NCBI GenBank assembly: GCA_020161615.1
Contig: JAIUPD010000009.1
Coordinates: 1 to 64,000 of the forward strand
Reading direction: 5' to 3'
Length of the DNA: 64,000 bases
From: Pseudomonadota bacterium
Lineage (GTDB): Bacteria > Pseudomonadota > Alphaproteobacteria > Rhodobacterales > Rhodobacteraceae
Shown here: piece after piece, positions 9,554-18,663 of the stretch
How the letters are laid out: every line of letters starts with the position of its first letter
Position numbering within the stretch: position 1 is the first letter of the stretch
The notes under the pieces: model-generated
The model's input: only the letters and a program-made list of their open reading frames with translations
Databases searched by the model: none
Told to the model about the DNA's origin: nothing
Made by a program: the position numbers and the translations under genes

Positions 9554-9777
9554 AACGGGCGCTGAACCCGATGCCCGATTGGGTGGCTTCGGCGCTGGAC
9601 GAGGCCGGGCTCAGGCAAGTCTATGACGCGCGCCCGCCCTATCAGCGCAACGATTGGCTGGGCTGGATCGCCCGCGCGAAACTGCCCGACACCCGCGACC
9701 GGCGGCTGGCCTCGATGCTGGCTGAACTCAAGGCCGGGCAGGGTTACATGGGCATGGACTGGACACCGAGAAAATGA
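9550..9777 (+). CDS. YdeI/OmpD-associated family small protein
   Basis: 75 residues starting at GTG 9550, which overlaps the glnD TGA; its own stop overlaps murJ by ATGA. The segment YQRNDWLGWIARAKLPDTRD and the following RRLASMLAELKAG match the OmdA/YdeI pattern of a helical domain that usually ends such proteins. It has no signal peptide. The function is not established for the family. Its location inside a glnD-murJ operon suggests only co-expression. Confidence 0.75.
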   Translation: MKRALNPMPDWVASALDEAGLRQVYDARPPYQRNDWLGWIARAKLPDTRDRRLASMLAELKAGQGYMGMDWTPRK

Positions 9778-11318
9778 CGCCGATTCGCCTGGTCAAGGGG
9801 TTTGCCACCGTTGGCGGCTGGACGCTGGCCAGCCGCGTTCTGGGCTTCGTGCGCGATGCCTGGATCGCCGCCGTACTGGGCACCGGCCCCGCCGCGCAGG
9901 CCTTCATCGTCGCCTTCTCGCTGCCGAACATGTTCCGCCGCTTCTTTGCCGAGGGGGCCTTCAACACCGCCTTCGTGCCGATGTTCTCGAAGAAATACGA
10001 AGCGGGCGAGGATGCCGAAGGCTTCGCCCGCGACGCGCTGTCGGGGCTCGCCTCGGTGGTGATCGTGCTGACCCTGATCGCCCAGGTGGCGATGCCCTGG
10101 CTGGTGCTGGCCATGGCCTCGGGCTTTCAGGGGGACGAACGCTTTGACCTGGCGGTGACCTACGGGCGCATCGCCTTCCCCTATATCCTGTTCATCTCGC
10201 TGGCGGCGCTGGCCTCGGGCGTGCTGAACGCGACGGGCCGCTTCGCCGCCGCCGCCGCCGCGCCGGTGCTCTTGAACATCATCTTCATCGGCACCTTCTG
10301 GCTGCTGCCTGTCCTGGGCTGGGATCCGGGGCTGACCATCACCTGGGCGGTGCCGGTGGCCGGCTTCGCCCAACTCGCCCTGGTCTGGATCGCCGCGAAA
10401 CGCGCGGGCATCCGCCTGCTGCCGCGGATCCCCCGCCTGACGCCCGAGATGAAGCGACTGGCGCGCATCGCCGCGCCCGCCATGCTGGCCGGGGGGGTGG
10501 TGCAGGTCAACCTGCTGGTCGGCCGTCAGGTCGCCAGCTATTACGGCGATGCCGTCGCCTGGCTCTATAACGCCGACCGGCTCTATCAGCTGCCCCTGGG
10601 CGTGGTGGCCATCGCCATCGGCGTGGTGCTGCTGCCGGATCTGTCGCGCCGCCTGAAGGCCGAGGATATCGAGGGCTCGCGCCACTCGATGAGCCGCGCC
10701 ACCGAATTCGCGCTGGCGCTGACCCTGCCCTCGGCCGTGGCGCTGGTGGTGGCCGCCGTGCCGCTGACCTCGGTCCTGTTCGAGCGCGGGCTCTTCGGCC
10801 CCGAGGATACGCGCGCCACCGCCCTGGCCGTCGCCGTCTATGGCCTGGGCCTGCCCGCCTTCGTTTTGCAGAAGGTGCTGCAGCCGCTGTTCTTCGCCCG
10901 CGAAGACACGCGCCGGCCCTTCAATTACGCGCTGATCGCCATGGTGGTGAACGCGGTGTTGGCGGTGGGCCTTGCGCCGGTCATCGGCTATATCGCCGCC
11001 GCCGTGGCCACCAGCCTGGCGGGCTGGGCGATGGTCTGGCAGCTCTGGTCCGGCAGCCGCAGCATGGGCGCGGCGGTGCACCTCGACGCAAGGCTGCGCA
11101 GCCGGGCGCCCCGGATTGTCGCCGCCGCGCTGATCATGGGGCTAGGGCTGGCCGGGCTGATCTGGCTGATGGGACCGCTCTTCGCTCTCGCCGGCTGGCG
11201 CTATCTGGCGCTGCTGGCGCTGGTACTGGGCGGTGCCGTGATCTATTTCGGCGCCGGTGCCGCGATCGGCGCCTTCCGGCTGTCAGATTTCACCGGGGCG
11301 ATGAGGCGCGGCCGCTAG
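9774..11318 (+). CDS. murJ: Lipid II flippase MurJ
   Basis: 514 residues with about 14 hydrophobic segments of the MVF/MATE fold. It begins with the family signature LVKGFATVGGWTLASRVLGF and FVRDAWIAAVLG, followed by FSLPNMFRRFFAEGAFNTAF near residue 45. MurJ moves lipid-linked peptidoglycan precursors across the inner membrane. It is translationally coupled to the YdeI-type gene (ATGA) and converges with the GlsB-type gene, sharing its last four bases. Confidence 0.95.
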   Translation: MTPIRLVKGFATVGGWTLASRVLGFVRDAWIAAVLGTGPAAQAFIVAFSLPNMFRRFFAEGAFNTAFVPMFSKKYEAGEDAEGFARDALSGLASVVIVLTLIAQVAMPWLVLAMASGFQGDERFDLAVTYGRIAFPYILFISLAALASGVLNATGRFAAAAAAPVLLNIIFIGTFWLLPVLGWDPGLTITWAVPVAGFAQLALVWIAAKRAGIRLLPRIPRLTPEMKRLARIAAPAMLAGGVVQVNLLVGRQVASYYGDAVAWLYNADRLYQLPLGVVAIAIGVVLLPDLSRRLKAEDIEGSRHSMSRATEFALALTLPSAVALVVAAVPLTSVLFERGLFGPEDTRATALAVAVYGLGLPAFVLQKVLQPLFFAREDTRRPFNYALIAMVVNAVLAVGLAPVIGYIAAAVATSLAGWAMVWQLWSGSRSMGAAVHLDARLRSRAPRIVAAALIMGLGLAGLIWLMGPLFALAGWRYLALLALVLGGAVIYFGAGAAIGAFRLSDFTGAMRRGR

Positions 11319-11548
11319 AAGACCTTGCGGCCCACGGCGATCAGGATCACGGCGCCCACGAAGCCCGCGATCAGATAGCCCAGGATGCCCGAGAAGCTGA
11401 CGCCGACCAGGCCGAAGATGAAGCCCGCCACCGCCGCGCCGACGATGCCGAGGATGATGTTCACGATCACCCCGGTGTCGGATTTCATGAACATCGAGGC
11501 GAACCAGCCCGCCAGACCGCCGATGATGATGGAACCGATGATCCCCAT
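11315..11548 (-). CDS. GlsB/YeaQ/YmgE family stress-response membrane protein
   Basis: 77 residues, almost entirely hydrophobic, with three glycine-rich helices (GIIGSIIIGGLAGWFASMFM, IILGIVGAAVAGFIFGLVG, ILGYLIAGFVGAVILIAVG). This is the transglycosylase-associated-protein family, small inner-membrane proteins often induced by stress; the molecular function is unknown. The ATG at 11548 has a GGAGG ribosome-binding site. It converges on murJ. Confidence 0.9.
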   Translation of the reverse strand: MGIIGSIIIGGLAGWFASMFMKSDTGVIVNIILGIVGAAVAGFIFGLVGVSFSGILGYLIAGFVGAVILIAVGRKVF

Positions 11549-11607
11549 TGCACACTCCCTCCGTAATCCCCTTCATGTAGGAAGTCGCGCCCGGCCGACA
11601 AGACGCC

Positions 11608-12324
11608 TCAGCCGCGAATCCGCGACCTGAGCCGCTGCCAGCTTCCGGGCCCGAGGACCAGCGCCGAGGCCGCGAAACCCAGCGCGAAAGCGGTCAGTTC
11701 CGCCATCCAGGCGGGCCCCGTTTCGGCCAGAAGCGCAAAGGCCAGCCGCGCGCCGATCAGCACGCCGATCAGGGCGAAGGCCCGGCGCTGCTTTCCCCGG
11801 TCGCCGTGGGCATCGCGCCAGCGCAGCCAGGTGACGGCGCCGACCAGGGCAAAGGCCATCGGCATCCCGCCCAGCAGCCAGCCCAGCTGATCCTGCGACG
11901 TGACGAGGCCGAACAGGAACGCCGCCCCCACCGGCACGGCCAGCGCCAGGACCAGAAAGCGGATCGCCCCGAAACTCTCGCCAACCATCTTGCCGAGCGC
12001 CGCCAGCAGGACCACGGCGAAGACAGCATGCATCAGGCTGGCATGGACAAAGCCATAGGTGACGTACCGGACCAGATGCATCGGCGGAAAACGGGCATTG
12101 TCCAGCATCCATTGCTGGATGCCGCTGGAAAAGGCGAAGCGCTCGATCGCCCGGACCCGCCAGCCGACCCCCTGCTGGCCGCCAATCACCCCCTGCCCGG
12201 CCAGGCTGAGCGTGATCTCCACCGCCAGGATGGCCAGGATCAGCAGCCAGACCGCTCCGGGCAGCTTGTTGATCGGCGAGGAGTTGAGGTCGCGCAGCAG
12301 GCGCTCGTCGTCGGGGTCGCTCAT
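11608..12324 (-). CDS. Rhomboid-family membrane protein, probably without protease activity
   Basis: 238 residues from ATG at 12324. About six transmembrane segments are seen, with the rhomboid-like stretch HLVRYVTYGFVHASLMHAVF (about residues 75-95) corresponding to the HxxxN-type helix. The position where active rhomboids carry GxSG reads LLGGMPMAFALVGA, so the nucleophilic serine is absent, and no obvious catalytic histidine helix follows. It is therefore probably a pseudoprotease. It is divergent from trpS. The superfamily is likely; loss of activity is inferred from the missing residue. Confidence 0.72.
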   Translation of the reverse strand: MSDPDDERLLRDLNSSPINKLPGAVWLLILAILAVEITLSLAGQGVIGGQQGVGWRVRAIERFAFSSGIQQWMLDNARFPPMHLVRYVTYGFVHASLMHAVFAVVLLAALGKMVGESFGAIRFLVLALAVPVGAAFLFGLVTSQDQLGWLLGGMPMAFALVGAVTWLRWRDAHGDRGKQRRAFALIGVLIGARLAFALLAETGPAWMAELTAFALGFAASALVLGPGSWQRLRSRIRG

Positions 12325-12430
12325 CGGGGCTCCGGCAGGGTCCGCATCGGGTCGGCAAGGGGTCGGTTGACGCCCCGCCGCGCCAGCGATAAGCGAGGCG
12401 GAGCCGTTTTTCCACCATGGAGTGTCGTCC

Positions 12431-13492
12431 ATGACCGACGCCAAGGCCCCGACCGCCACCGCCGATGCGAACCCCGGCTTCACGCCGCGGGTGTTTTCCG
12501 GGATCCAGCCCTCGGGCGGGCTGACGCTGGGCAATTACCTCGGCGCCATCAAGCGCTTCGTGGAGATGCAGGGCCAGGGCGTCGAGACGATCTATTGCAT
12601 GGTCGACATGCATGCGATCACCGTCTGGCAGGATCCCGAGGCGTTGCGCCGCCAGACGCGGGAACTGGCCGCGGGCTATCTGGCCGCGGGCCTCGATCCC
12701 ACGAAATCCATCCTCTTCAACCAGAGCCAGGTCTCGGCCCATGCCGAATTGGGCTGGATCTTCAACTGCGTGGCCCGGATGGGCTGGATGAACCGCATGA
12801 CGCAGTGGAAGGACAAGACCTCGGGCAAGGATGCCGAGAAGGCCTCGCTGGGGCTTTTCGCCTATCCCTCGCTGATGGCGGCGGACATTCTGGTCTATCA
12901 CGCGACCCATGTGCCGGTGGGCGAAGACCAGAAGCAGCATGTCGAGCTGACGCGCGACATCGCGGCGAAGTTCAACCATGATTTCAAGGTCGATTTCTTC
13001 CCGATGACCAACCCGGTGATCGAGGGCGCGGCGACGCGGGTGATGAGCCTGCGCGACGGCACCAAGAAGATGTCGAAATCGGACCCTTCGGATGCGGCGC
13101 GGATCAACCTGACCGACGACGCCGACGCGATCTCGAAGAAGATCAAGAAGGCCAAGACCGACGCCGAGCCGCTTCCCGAGAGTTTCGAGGCGCTCGCCGA
13201 CCGGCCCGAGGCAAAGAATCTGGTCAATATCTACGCGGCGCTGGCCGGGATGACCAAGGAGGCGGTCCTGGCCGACTTCGCGGGCCAGGGCTTCGGCGCC
13301 TTCAAGCCGAAGCTCGCCGATCTGGCGGTCGCTTCGCTCGCGCCCATCTCGACCGAGATGTCGCGGCTGATGCAGGATCCGGCCGAGATCGACCGGATCC
13401 TGGGCCAGGGCGCCGACAAGGCCGATGCCATCGCCCGGCCGATCCTGGAAAAGACCTACGACATCGTCGGCATGATCCGCTCGCGCCGCTGA
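12431..13492 (+). CDS. trpS: Tryptophanyl-tRNA synthetase
   Basis: 353 residues from ATG 12431, which has GGAG 8 nt upstream; the GTG at 12422 lies within that ribosome-binding site. The class I signature is visible as [17 protein letters not shown] near residue 20 (HIGH-equivalent) and [14 protein letters not shown] near 215 (KMSKS loop), with [17 protein letters not shown] between. It charges tRNA-Trp. Hairpins follow downstream. Confidence 0.96.
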   Translation: MTDAKAPTATADANPGFTPRVFSGIQPSGGLTLGNYLGAIKRFVEMQGQGVETIYCMVDMHAITVWQDPEALRRQTRELAAGYLAAGLDPTKSILFNQSQVSAHAELGWIFNCVARMGWMNRMTQWKDKTSGKDAEKASLGLFAYPSLMAADILVYHATHVPVGEDQKQHVELTRDIAAKFNHDFKVDFFPMTNPVIEGAATRVMSLRDGTKKMSKSDPSDAARINLTDDADAISKKIKKAKTDAEPLPESFEALADRPEAKNLVNIYAALAGMTKEAVLADFAGQGFGAFKPKLADLAVASLAPISTEMSRLMQDPAEIDRILGQGADKADAIARPILEKTYDIVGMIRSRR

Positions 13493-13809
13493 GGCACCCG
13501 GCGGCGGGAGGCCCGCATCAGCGCGCCCCGCCAGCGCCGGGCCGGCCCCGCGGGACCCAGGGCGCGGCCGGGTTCCTGCCCCTGGGCGGGCGTCACCGCC
13601 CCCTCCCCCGCCCCGAAGGACGCACCCGGGCCCATCCCGAAGCCGCCCTCGGTCATCTACGTTCCGAAAATATCCTCGGGGGTTTCTCAAGGGGGTGGAA
13701 AACCCCCTTGTGCGGGGGGCGGCGCCCCCTGCTTGGTCGCCCAAGGAGCGCGCGCTTGCGCGCGCGACGGGGGCGAAACCCCTCCCCCGCTTCAGGGACG
13801 GCCCCCTCC
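13493..13809. other. Gene-free stretch with hairpins between trpS and hlyD-like gene
   Basis: About 317 bp with no convincing gene. It holds a perfect stem CAAGGGGG/CCCCCTTG at 13688-13695 and 13703-13710 and other GC-rich inverted repeats (for example the alternating GC run at 13747-13770). Because trpS and the secretion genes converge here, these probably end both transcripts. A similar GC-rich stretch lies at 22.93-23.08 kb. Confidence 0.55.
13688..13710. terminator. Hairpin between convergent trpS and secretion operon
   Basis: An 8-bp perfect stem CAAGGGGG/CCCCCTTG with a 7-nt loop lies between two convergent genes. There is no clear T-run on either side, so termination by this hairpin is inferred from context. 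Confidence 0.4.
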
Positions 13810-15099
13810 TCACGGTTCGCGCAGGGCCCGGGCGAAATGGTCGCGCACCGGGTCGATCAGATAGGCCAGGGGCGTGCGGACACCGGTGGCGATGAAGGCC
13901 TGCACGCTCATCCCCGGCACCAGCGCATCCTCGCCGACCGCGCTCAGCGTCTCGGCCGTCGGCACGATCTCGACCCGGAAATGCCGCGTGCCGGTCCGCT
14001 CGTCGGCGAAGGTCGCGGCGGAAATCGCCGTCACGCGCCCCGGCAAATCCGGCAGCGCGCGCCCCGTCAGGCCGGGAAAGCGCAGCATCGCCAGCTGGCC
14101 GAGGCGGATATGGTCGATCTCGTCCGGGCTGACGCGCAGGGTCAGCACCGGCTTTGGCGGCGCCGCGAGGATCTGCATCACCTCCGCGGCCGGGCGCAGG
14201 ACGGTGCCGGCGGCGGCCAGCGTGAGGTCATGCACCACGCCCGCCGCCGGTGCCCGGATCTCCAGCGCGGCGAGGCGGCTGACCAGGGCCGCGCGCCGCG
14301 CATTCAATTCGATCAGCTGGCGCCCGGTCTCGGCGAATTGCAGTTCCGCCTCCTCGCGCCGCGCGGCGCCCAGCGACGCGGCCTGCATGGCGATTTCGGT
14401 GATCTGGCCGCGGAGCTCGCCGTCCCGGGCGGCCAGCGCGGCGCGCGATCCGGCCAGCCGGGCATTGGCACGGGCCAGTTCGCTGAGCCGGGTCCCGGGG
14501 GCAAGACCGCGGTCGCGCAGAATCTGCTGGGCGTCGAGTTCCTGGTGCAGGATCTGCGCCTCGGCCTCCAGTTCCTGGCGCTGACCGATCAGCCCCTGCA
14601 GCTCGGCCTCGGCCTGGCGGCGGCGCTGCAGGAGCTGCGCTTCCTGCCGTTCGAAGGTCTCGCGCCTGGCATCGTAGAGGCGCAGCTGCGCCCTGAGCGC
14701 CCGCATCCGCACCCGGTCCTCCATGGCCGAGACCGGCACGACCGGGAAATCGAGCCCGTCGCGTTCTGCCCTGAGCCGCATGAGCCGCGCCTCGGCCTCG
14801 ACAATCTGCGCCTCGATGAAGTCGAGTTCGGTGCGCGGGGCGGCATTGTCGAGCGCGATCAGCAGCGCGCCCGCCTCGACCGTCTGCCCCTCGTGGACCA
14901 GCAATTGCGCGACCACGCCGCCGTCGGGGTGCTGGACCGGATGGCGATAGGGGGCGACATCGACCTCGCCCGCCGCCACCACGGCCGAGACGATGGCGGC
15001 GCTGGCCGCCCAGCCGATGAGCCCGGTCAGCAGGATCACGCAGGTGGTGACGCCCAGCAGGATCGGTGCGCCGGCCCTGAGTTCGGGGATCTCATCCAT
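13810..15099 (-). CDS. HlyD-family type I secretion membrane fusion protein
   Basis: 429 residues. One N-terminal membrane helix (GVTTCVILLTGLIGWAAS, about 15-35) is followed by a biotinyl/lipoyl half (VDVAPYRHPVQHPDGGVVAQ), a long alpha-hairpin of coiled-coil character (about 95-290), the second lipoyl half (RAPAAGVVHDLT) and the C-terminal beta-barrel domain. It links an inner-membrane ABC exporter to an outer-membrane channel. The start overlaps the ABC gene by 8 bp, so the pair is an operon. No TolC-like gene or substrate lies next to it. Confidence 0.9.
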   Translation of the reverse strand: MDEIPELRAGAPILLGVTTCVILLTGLIGWAASAAIVSAVVAAGEVDVAPYRHPVQHPDGGVVAQLLVHEGQTVEAGALLIALDNAAPRTELDFIEAQIVEAEARLMRLRAERDGLDFPVVPVSAMEDRVRMRALRAQLRLYDARRETFERQEAQLLQRRRQAEAELQGLIGQRQELEAEAQILHQELDAQQILRDRGLAPGTRLSELARANARLAGSRAALAARDGELRGQITEIAMQAASLGAARREEAELQFAETGRQLIELNARRAALVSRLAALEIRAPAAGVVHDLTLAAAGTVLRPAAEVMQILAAPPKPVLTLRVSPDEIDHIRLGQLAMLRFPGLTGRALPDLPGRVTAISAATFADERTGTRHFRVEIVPTAETLSAVGEDALVPGMSVQAFIATGVRTPLAYLIDPVRDHFARALREP

Positions 15100-16798
15100 C
15101 GCGATCGCGCCCCCCGCCGCCGCTGCCCACCACCGCCATGTGATTGCGCACCATCTCGCGCAGGATGATGTCGCGCGGGCCGAAACCGGTCTGCACGCCG
15201 CCGTCCAGCACCAGCAGGTCGTCGCATTCGGCGATCGAGGTGGGGCGCAGCGCCGTCACCACCACCACCGCGCCGCGCGCCTTCAGCGTCCGGACCGCGG
15301 CGTTGAAGGCCGAGGTGCCGTCGGCGTCGAGATGCGCCGAGGGTTCGTCCAGGATGACCAGCGCCGGATCGTTGTAAAAGGCCCGCGCCAGCCCGACACG
15401 CTGCACAAGCCCGCCGGCCAGATGCGCCACTTCGGGTTCGGTCGAGGTATCGTAGCCGTCGGGCAGCGCGGTGATCGCGGCGTGCACCCCCGCCAGCCGC
15501 GCCGCAGCCTCGATCCGGGCGGGATCGGCCTGCGGGTCGTGGCGGGCGATGGCCTCGCCCAGCGTGCCCGGCAGCAGCGCGAAGCGCTGCGGCAGGTAAC
15601 CGATGCGGGTGACCGGCACCTTGGACAGCGGCACCTCGCCCAGCCGAAGCACCCCGGCCGAGGGCGGCATCGCCCCGGCCAGAACCCGCGAAAACAGGCT
15701 CTTGCCCGAGCCGCCGGGCCCGATCACCCCCAGCGCCGTGCCGGGCCGCACGGTGAAACCGTTCAGCCGCAGCACCGCCTCGCGCCGGCCCTGCGGCACG
15801 ACGACGAGGCCGCGCACGCTGAGCGCACCGCCGATGGGACCGCTGACCGGCTCAACCGCGGCGGCGGTCGCACTCAGGAAGCCATCGAGCCGCCGCCAGC
15901 CCGCCAGCGCCACATGCAGCCGCCCCCAATGCGCCGCCAGCTGCTCGACCGGGGCCAGGGCCCGGCCCAGCAGGATCGAGGTGCCGACCATCAGGCCCGG
16001 CGAGAGCTGGTTGTCCAGCACCAGCCAGGCGCCCAGCGCCAGCGTCGCCGATTGCAGGAACAGCCGGAAGGTCCGCGCCAGCGCCGACGAGCGCACCGAG
16101 CGGTCGGTCGTGGCCAGAAGCGCCGCCAGCGCCTCGCGCCGGTAGGTGCGCCAGCGGGCGACCACATCGGGCGTGAGACTGGCAACGCGGTCGCCGCCCT
16201 CATTCTCGATCGCGACCTGAAGCCCGTCGGCCGCCGAATCCTGCCGATGCGCGTTGCCCAGCAGCCGCCGCTGCTGCATGTGCCCCGAGAGCGCCATCAG
16301 CGCCAGCACGGCACCGCCCCAGACCGCCAGCCAGCCCAGATAGGGATGCACGACATAGAGGAGCGCGAGGAAGGCGAGGGTCCAGGGCAGGTCCAGCAAG
16401 GCCTGGGCGATCTGAGAGCCCAGTAGGCGCTGCACCGTATCGAGGTCATGCATGGCCAGCGCCGCGCGCGGATCGGGCGGATCGCGCAGCCGGGCGCGCA
16501 GGCTCGCCTCGAACACGCGCGTTTCCAGCTCATGCCGGGCCCGGGCCCCGATCCTGAGCAGGATCTGCGCCCGGGCCGTGTCGATCCCCGCCATCATCGC
16601 GTAGAGAAAGGCCACCAGCGCGAAAAGGACGACGAGCGTGGCGGTGGACCGGCCGGTCAGCACCCGGTCATAGACCTGCAGCATGAAGATCGGGCCGGTC
16701 AGGACCAACAGGTTGGAAACCGCGCCGAAGACAAGCGCCGCCACCCACAGGCGATGCGTCTTCGACATCCAGATTCCGGCCGTGATCCTGTTCGGCAT
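15092..16798 (-). CDS. Type I secretion ABC transporter, permease-ATPase fusion (PrtD-like)
   Basis: About 568 residues from ATG at 16798 (ATG at 16804 or 16768 are alternatives; no strong ribosome-binding site decides). Six transmembrane segments occupy the first 290 residues. The ATPase domain has Walker A GPGGSGKSLFSR near 355 and Walker B ALVILDEPSAHLD near 480. The ABC signature reads LAGGLVQRVGLARA rather than the usual LSGGQ, a mild divergence seen in some exporters. It would export an unfolded protein such as an RTX protein; one RTX gene lies far away at 56.9 kb. It is co-transcribed with the HlyD-type gene. Confidence 0.88.
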   Translation of the reverse strand: MPNRITAGIWMSKTHRLWVAALVFGAVSNLLVLTGPIFMLQVYDRVLTGRSTATLVVLFALVAFLYAMMAGIDTARAQILLRIGARARHELETRVFEASLRARLRDPPDPRAALAMHDLDTVQRLLGSQIAQALLDLPWTLAFLALLYVVHPYLGWLAVWGGAVLALMALSGHMQQRRLLGNAHRQDSAADGLQVAIENEGGDRVASLTPDVVARWRTYRREALAALLATTDRSVRSSALARTFRLFLQSATLALGAWLVLDNQLSPGLMVGTSILLGRALAPVEQLAAHWGRLHVALAGWRRLDGFLSATAAAVEPVSGPIGGALSVRGLVVVPQGRREAVLRLNGFTVRPGTALGVIGPGGSGKSLFSRVLAGAMPPSAGVLRLGEVPLSKVPVTRIGYLPQRFALLPGTLGEAIARHDPQADPARIEAAARLAGVHAAITALPDGYDTSTEPEVAHLAGGLVQRVGLARAFYNDPALVILDEPSAHLDADGTSAFNAAVRTLKARGAVVVVTALRPTSIAECDDLLVLDGGVQTGFGPRDIILREMVRNHMAVVGSGGGGRDRDG

Positions 16799-16908
16799 GC
16801 GCACCCCGACACACGGGGATGTGCGGTTGCCCTTGTCACATTCCCCTTTTACACCACCCTTAGGACCGAGGTGCTAGTATTCGGTAAACCGGCGCAGAGG
16901 AGGCACGC

Positions 16909-17646
16909 GTGAGACATCGCTGGCTGGCAGCATTTTTCGCCATCGCGCTGATCGCGGGTTGCGCACGCGCGCCCGCGCCGGGGGTCAACGATCCCTATGA
17001 ATCGACCAACCGCGCCTGGTTCGACAGCAATCTGCGGCTGAGTTCGGCCATCACCGGCAGTGACGACGCGGTGGCCGATGAGGCCGACGCCGGGGGCGCG
17101 CCGCGCCGCAGCCCCTTTCGCCACGCGCTGAGCAATGTCGGCGGCAACCTGGGCCTGCCGTCGAGCATTCTCAACGACTTGCTGCAATTCCGCCCCTCCC
17201 GCGCGGCCGAGAATACGGTGCGGCTGGTGATCAACACGACGGTCGGCCTGGGCGGGCTTTTCGATCCGGCCGGGGCGATGGGTTTCCATGGCCGCCGCTC
17301 GGATTTCGGCGAGACGCTGCACCGCTGGGGCGTCGGCGAAGGCGCCTATGTGGTGCTGCCGCTCTATGGCCCGTCGACCGAACGCGACACCGCGGGGCTG
17401 GTGGTCGACATGCTGATCGACCCGCTGCGTTTCGCGCTGCCCGCGCCCGAATATGGCTACAGCAACGCCGTCCGTTTCGCCGGAAGACTGGCCGATGCGG
17501 CGGAATATTCGGACCTGCTCGACGCGAATGTGATCAATACCGCGGACCCTTATGCCCAGGCGCGCCTTCTTTATCTGCAGACCAGGCGCTATCATCTGGG
17601 CGTCGAAGTCGAGGAAGAGATCATTGACCCTTATGCCGATTTCTAG
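16909..17646 (+). CDS. mlaA: MlaA/VacJ outer-membrane lipoprotein
   Basis: 245 residues from GTG 16909, with GAGGAGG 6 nt upstream. The signal and lipobox IALIAGCAR give an N-terminal lipid anchor. The VacJ core is visible as NDPYESTNRAWFDSN near residue 24 and STERDTAGLVVDMLIDPLRF. MlaA removes phospholipids from the outer leaflet of the outer membrane and passes them to MlaC, whose gene overlaps its 3' end. The Mla ABC transporter genes (mlaFED) are not in this window. Confidence 0.9.
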   Translation: MRHRWLAAFFAIALIAGCARAPAPGVNDPYESTNRAWFDSNLRLSSAITGSDDAVADEADAGGAPRRSPFRHALSNVGGNLGLPSSILNDLLQFRPSRAAENTVRLVINTTVGLGGLFDPAGAMGFHGRRSDFGETLHRWGVGEGAYVVLPLYGPSTERDTAGLVVDMLIDPLRFALPAPEYGYSNAVRFAGRLADAAEYSDLLDANVINTADPYAQARLLYLQTRRYHLGVEVEEEIIDPYADF

Positions 17647-18241
17647 ACCCACCCGCCGCCTGTTGCTGGCCAGCATGGCCGCCGCCGCCGCCGCGCCCAT
17701 GCTGGGCGGGCCTGCCACCGCGCTGACCCAGGCGCAGTCGAGCGAGCTGATCGGGCGGGTGATGGCCGACGTGCAGGGCATCATCAATTCGGGCGGATCG
17801 GAAGCGCAGATGATCGGCCGCTTCGAGCAGCTTTTCAGCCGCTACGCCGATGTGCCGACCATCGCGCGCTCGGCCCTCGGCCCGCCGGCGCGCGGCGCGA
17901 GCGCGGCGCAATTGTCGGCCTTTACCGAAGCCTTCCGCGGCTATCTGGCGCGCAAATACGGCCGCCAGTTCCGCCGCTTCATCGGCGCCACGGCGCAGGT
18001 GACCGGCGCCCGGGAGGTTCAGAGCTTCTGGGAAGTGATCTCGACCATGACGATGCGGGGCGAAGCCCCGTTCGAGGTGCGCTGGCATGTCTCGGACCGG
18101 TCGGGGCAGATCCTGTTCTTCAACCTGATCATCGACGGGGTGAATGTCCTGGCCGCCGAGCGGCAGGAGATCGGCACCATGCTGGAACGCCGCGGCGGGA
18201 ACCTGGACCGGATGATCCAGGACCTCCGGCAGGCCGGATGA
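17633..18241 (+). CDS. mlaC: MlaC/Ttg2D periplasmic phospholipid-binding protein
   Basis: 202 residues from ATG 17633, 14 bp inside mlaA. A twin-arginine-like signal (SRPTRRLLLASMAAAAAA) sends it to the periplasm. The Ttg2 domain follows (DVPTIARSALGPPAR, FTEAFRGYLARKYGRQFRRF, DGVNVLAAERQEIGTMLERR). It shuttles phospholipids between MlaA and the inner membrane. Its stop overlaps the next gene by ATGA, giving a three-gene unit. Confidence 0.88.
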   Translation: MPISRPTRRLLLASMAAAAAAPMLGGPATALTQAQSSELIGRVMADVQGIINSGGSEAQMIGRFEQLFSRYADVPTIARSALGPPARGASAAQLSAFTEAFRGYLARKYGRQFRRFIGATAQVTGAREVQSFWEVISTMTMRGEAPFEVRWHVSDRSGQILFFNLIIDGVNVLAAERQEIGTMLERRGGNLDRMIQDLRQAG

Positions 18242-18606
18242 GGGCCGCGCTGGCCCTGAGCCTGGCCGTCACGGCGGGCGGCGCCGGGGCGCAAAGCCTC
18301 TATGACGGGACCTGGACCTTTCTCGACGCCGCCAGCTGCCGGCCGGGATCGGATGCGGTGGTTCGCGTCACCCTGCCCGAGATCCGGTATTACGAATCCC
18401 TGTGCCGGCTGTCCAACCCGGTCCCCGTGCGTGGCATGGAGGCCACGCTCTACGACGCCGATTGCGCGGGCGAGGGCGAGACCTGGCACCATCGCCTCCT
18501 GCTGATGCGGACCGACGACGGGCAGCTTCTGCAGCTTCAGGATGGCTTTGCCCAGCTTCTGAACGCCTGCCCCGCCGAGGCCCCCGCTGCGGCGCCAGGG
18601 AAATAG
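18238..18606 (+). CDS. Small secreted protein of unknown function
   Basis: 122 residues, translationally coupled to mlaC by ATGA. It has a short signal peptide (ALALSLAVTAGGAGA). The mature part has four cysteines (SCRPGSD, SLCRLSN, DADCAGEGE, NACPAE), which could form two disulfides in the periplasm. I recognise no domain. Its position suggests it is expressed with the Mla lipid-transport proteins, but a role there is only a guess. Confidence 0.7.
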   Translation: MRAALALSLAVTAGGAGAQSLYDGTWTFLDAASCRPGSDAVVRVTLPEIRYYESLCRLSNPVPVRGMEATLYDADCAGEGETWHHRLLLMRTDDGQLLQLQDGFAQLLNACPAEAPAAAPGK

Positions 18607-18663
18607 CCCCCGCCGAGGGGCGAGGTGCAAGGAGAAGGCCAGCCCCGCGCCGGCCTTTCGCGT

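Noticed and set aside
13747-13770. Alternating GCGCGCGCTTGCGCGCGC palindrome
   Set aside because: Probably part of ordinary GC-rich terminator-like intergenic sequence of this genome; no evidence of a regulatory site.
17552-18241. mlaC start at 17552
   Set aside because: The extra 27 residues lie inside mlaA and would precede the twin-arginine-like signal peptide; ATG 17633 is a better start.
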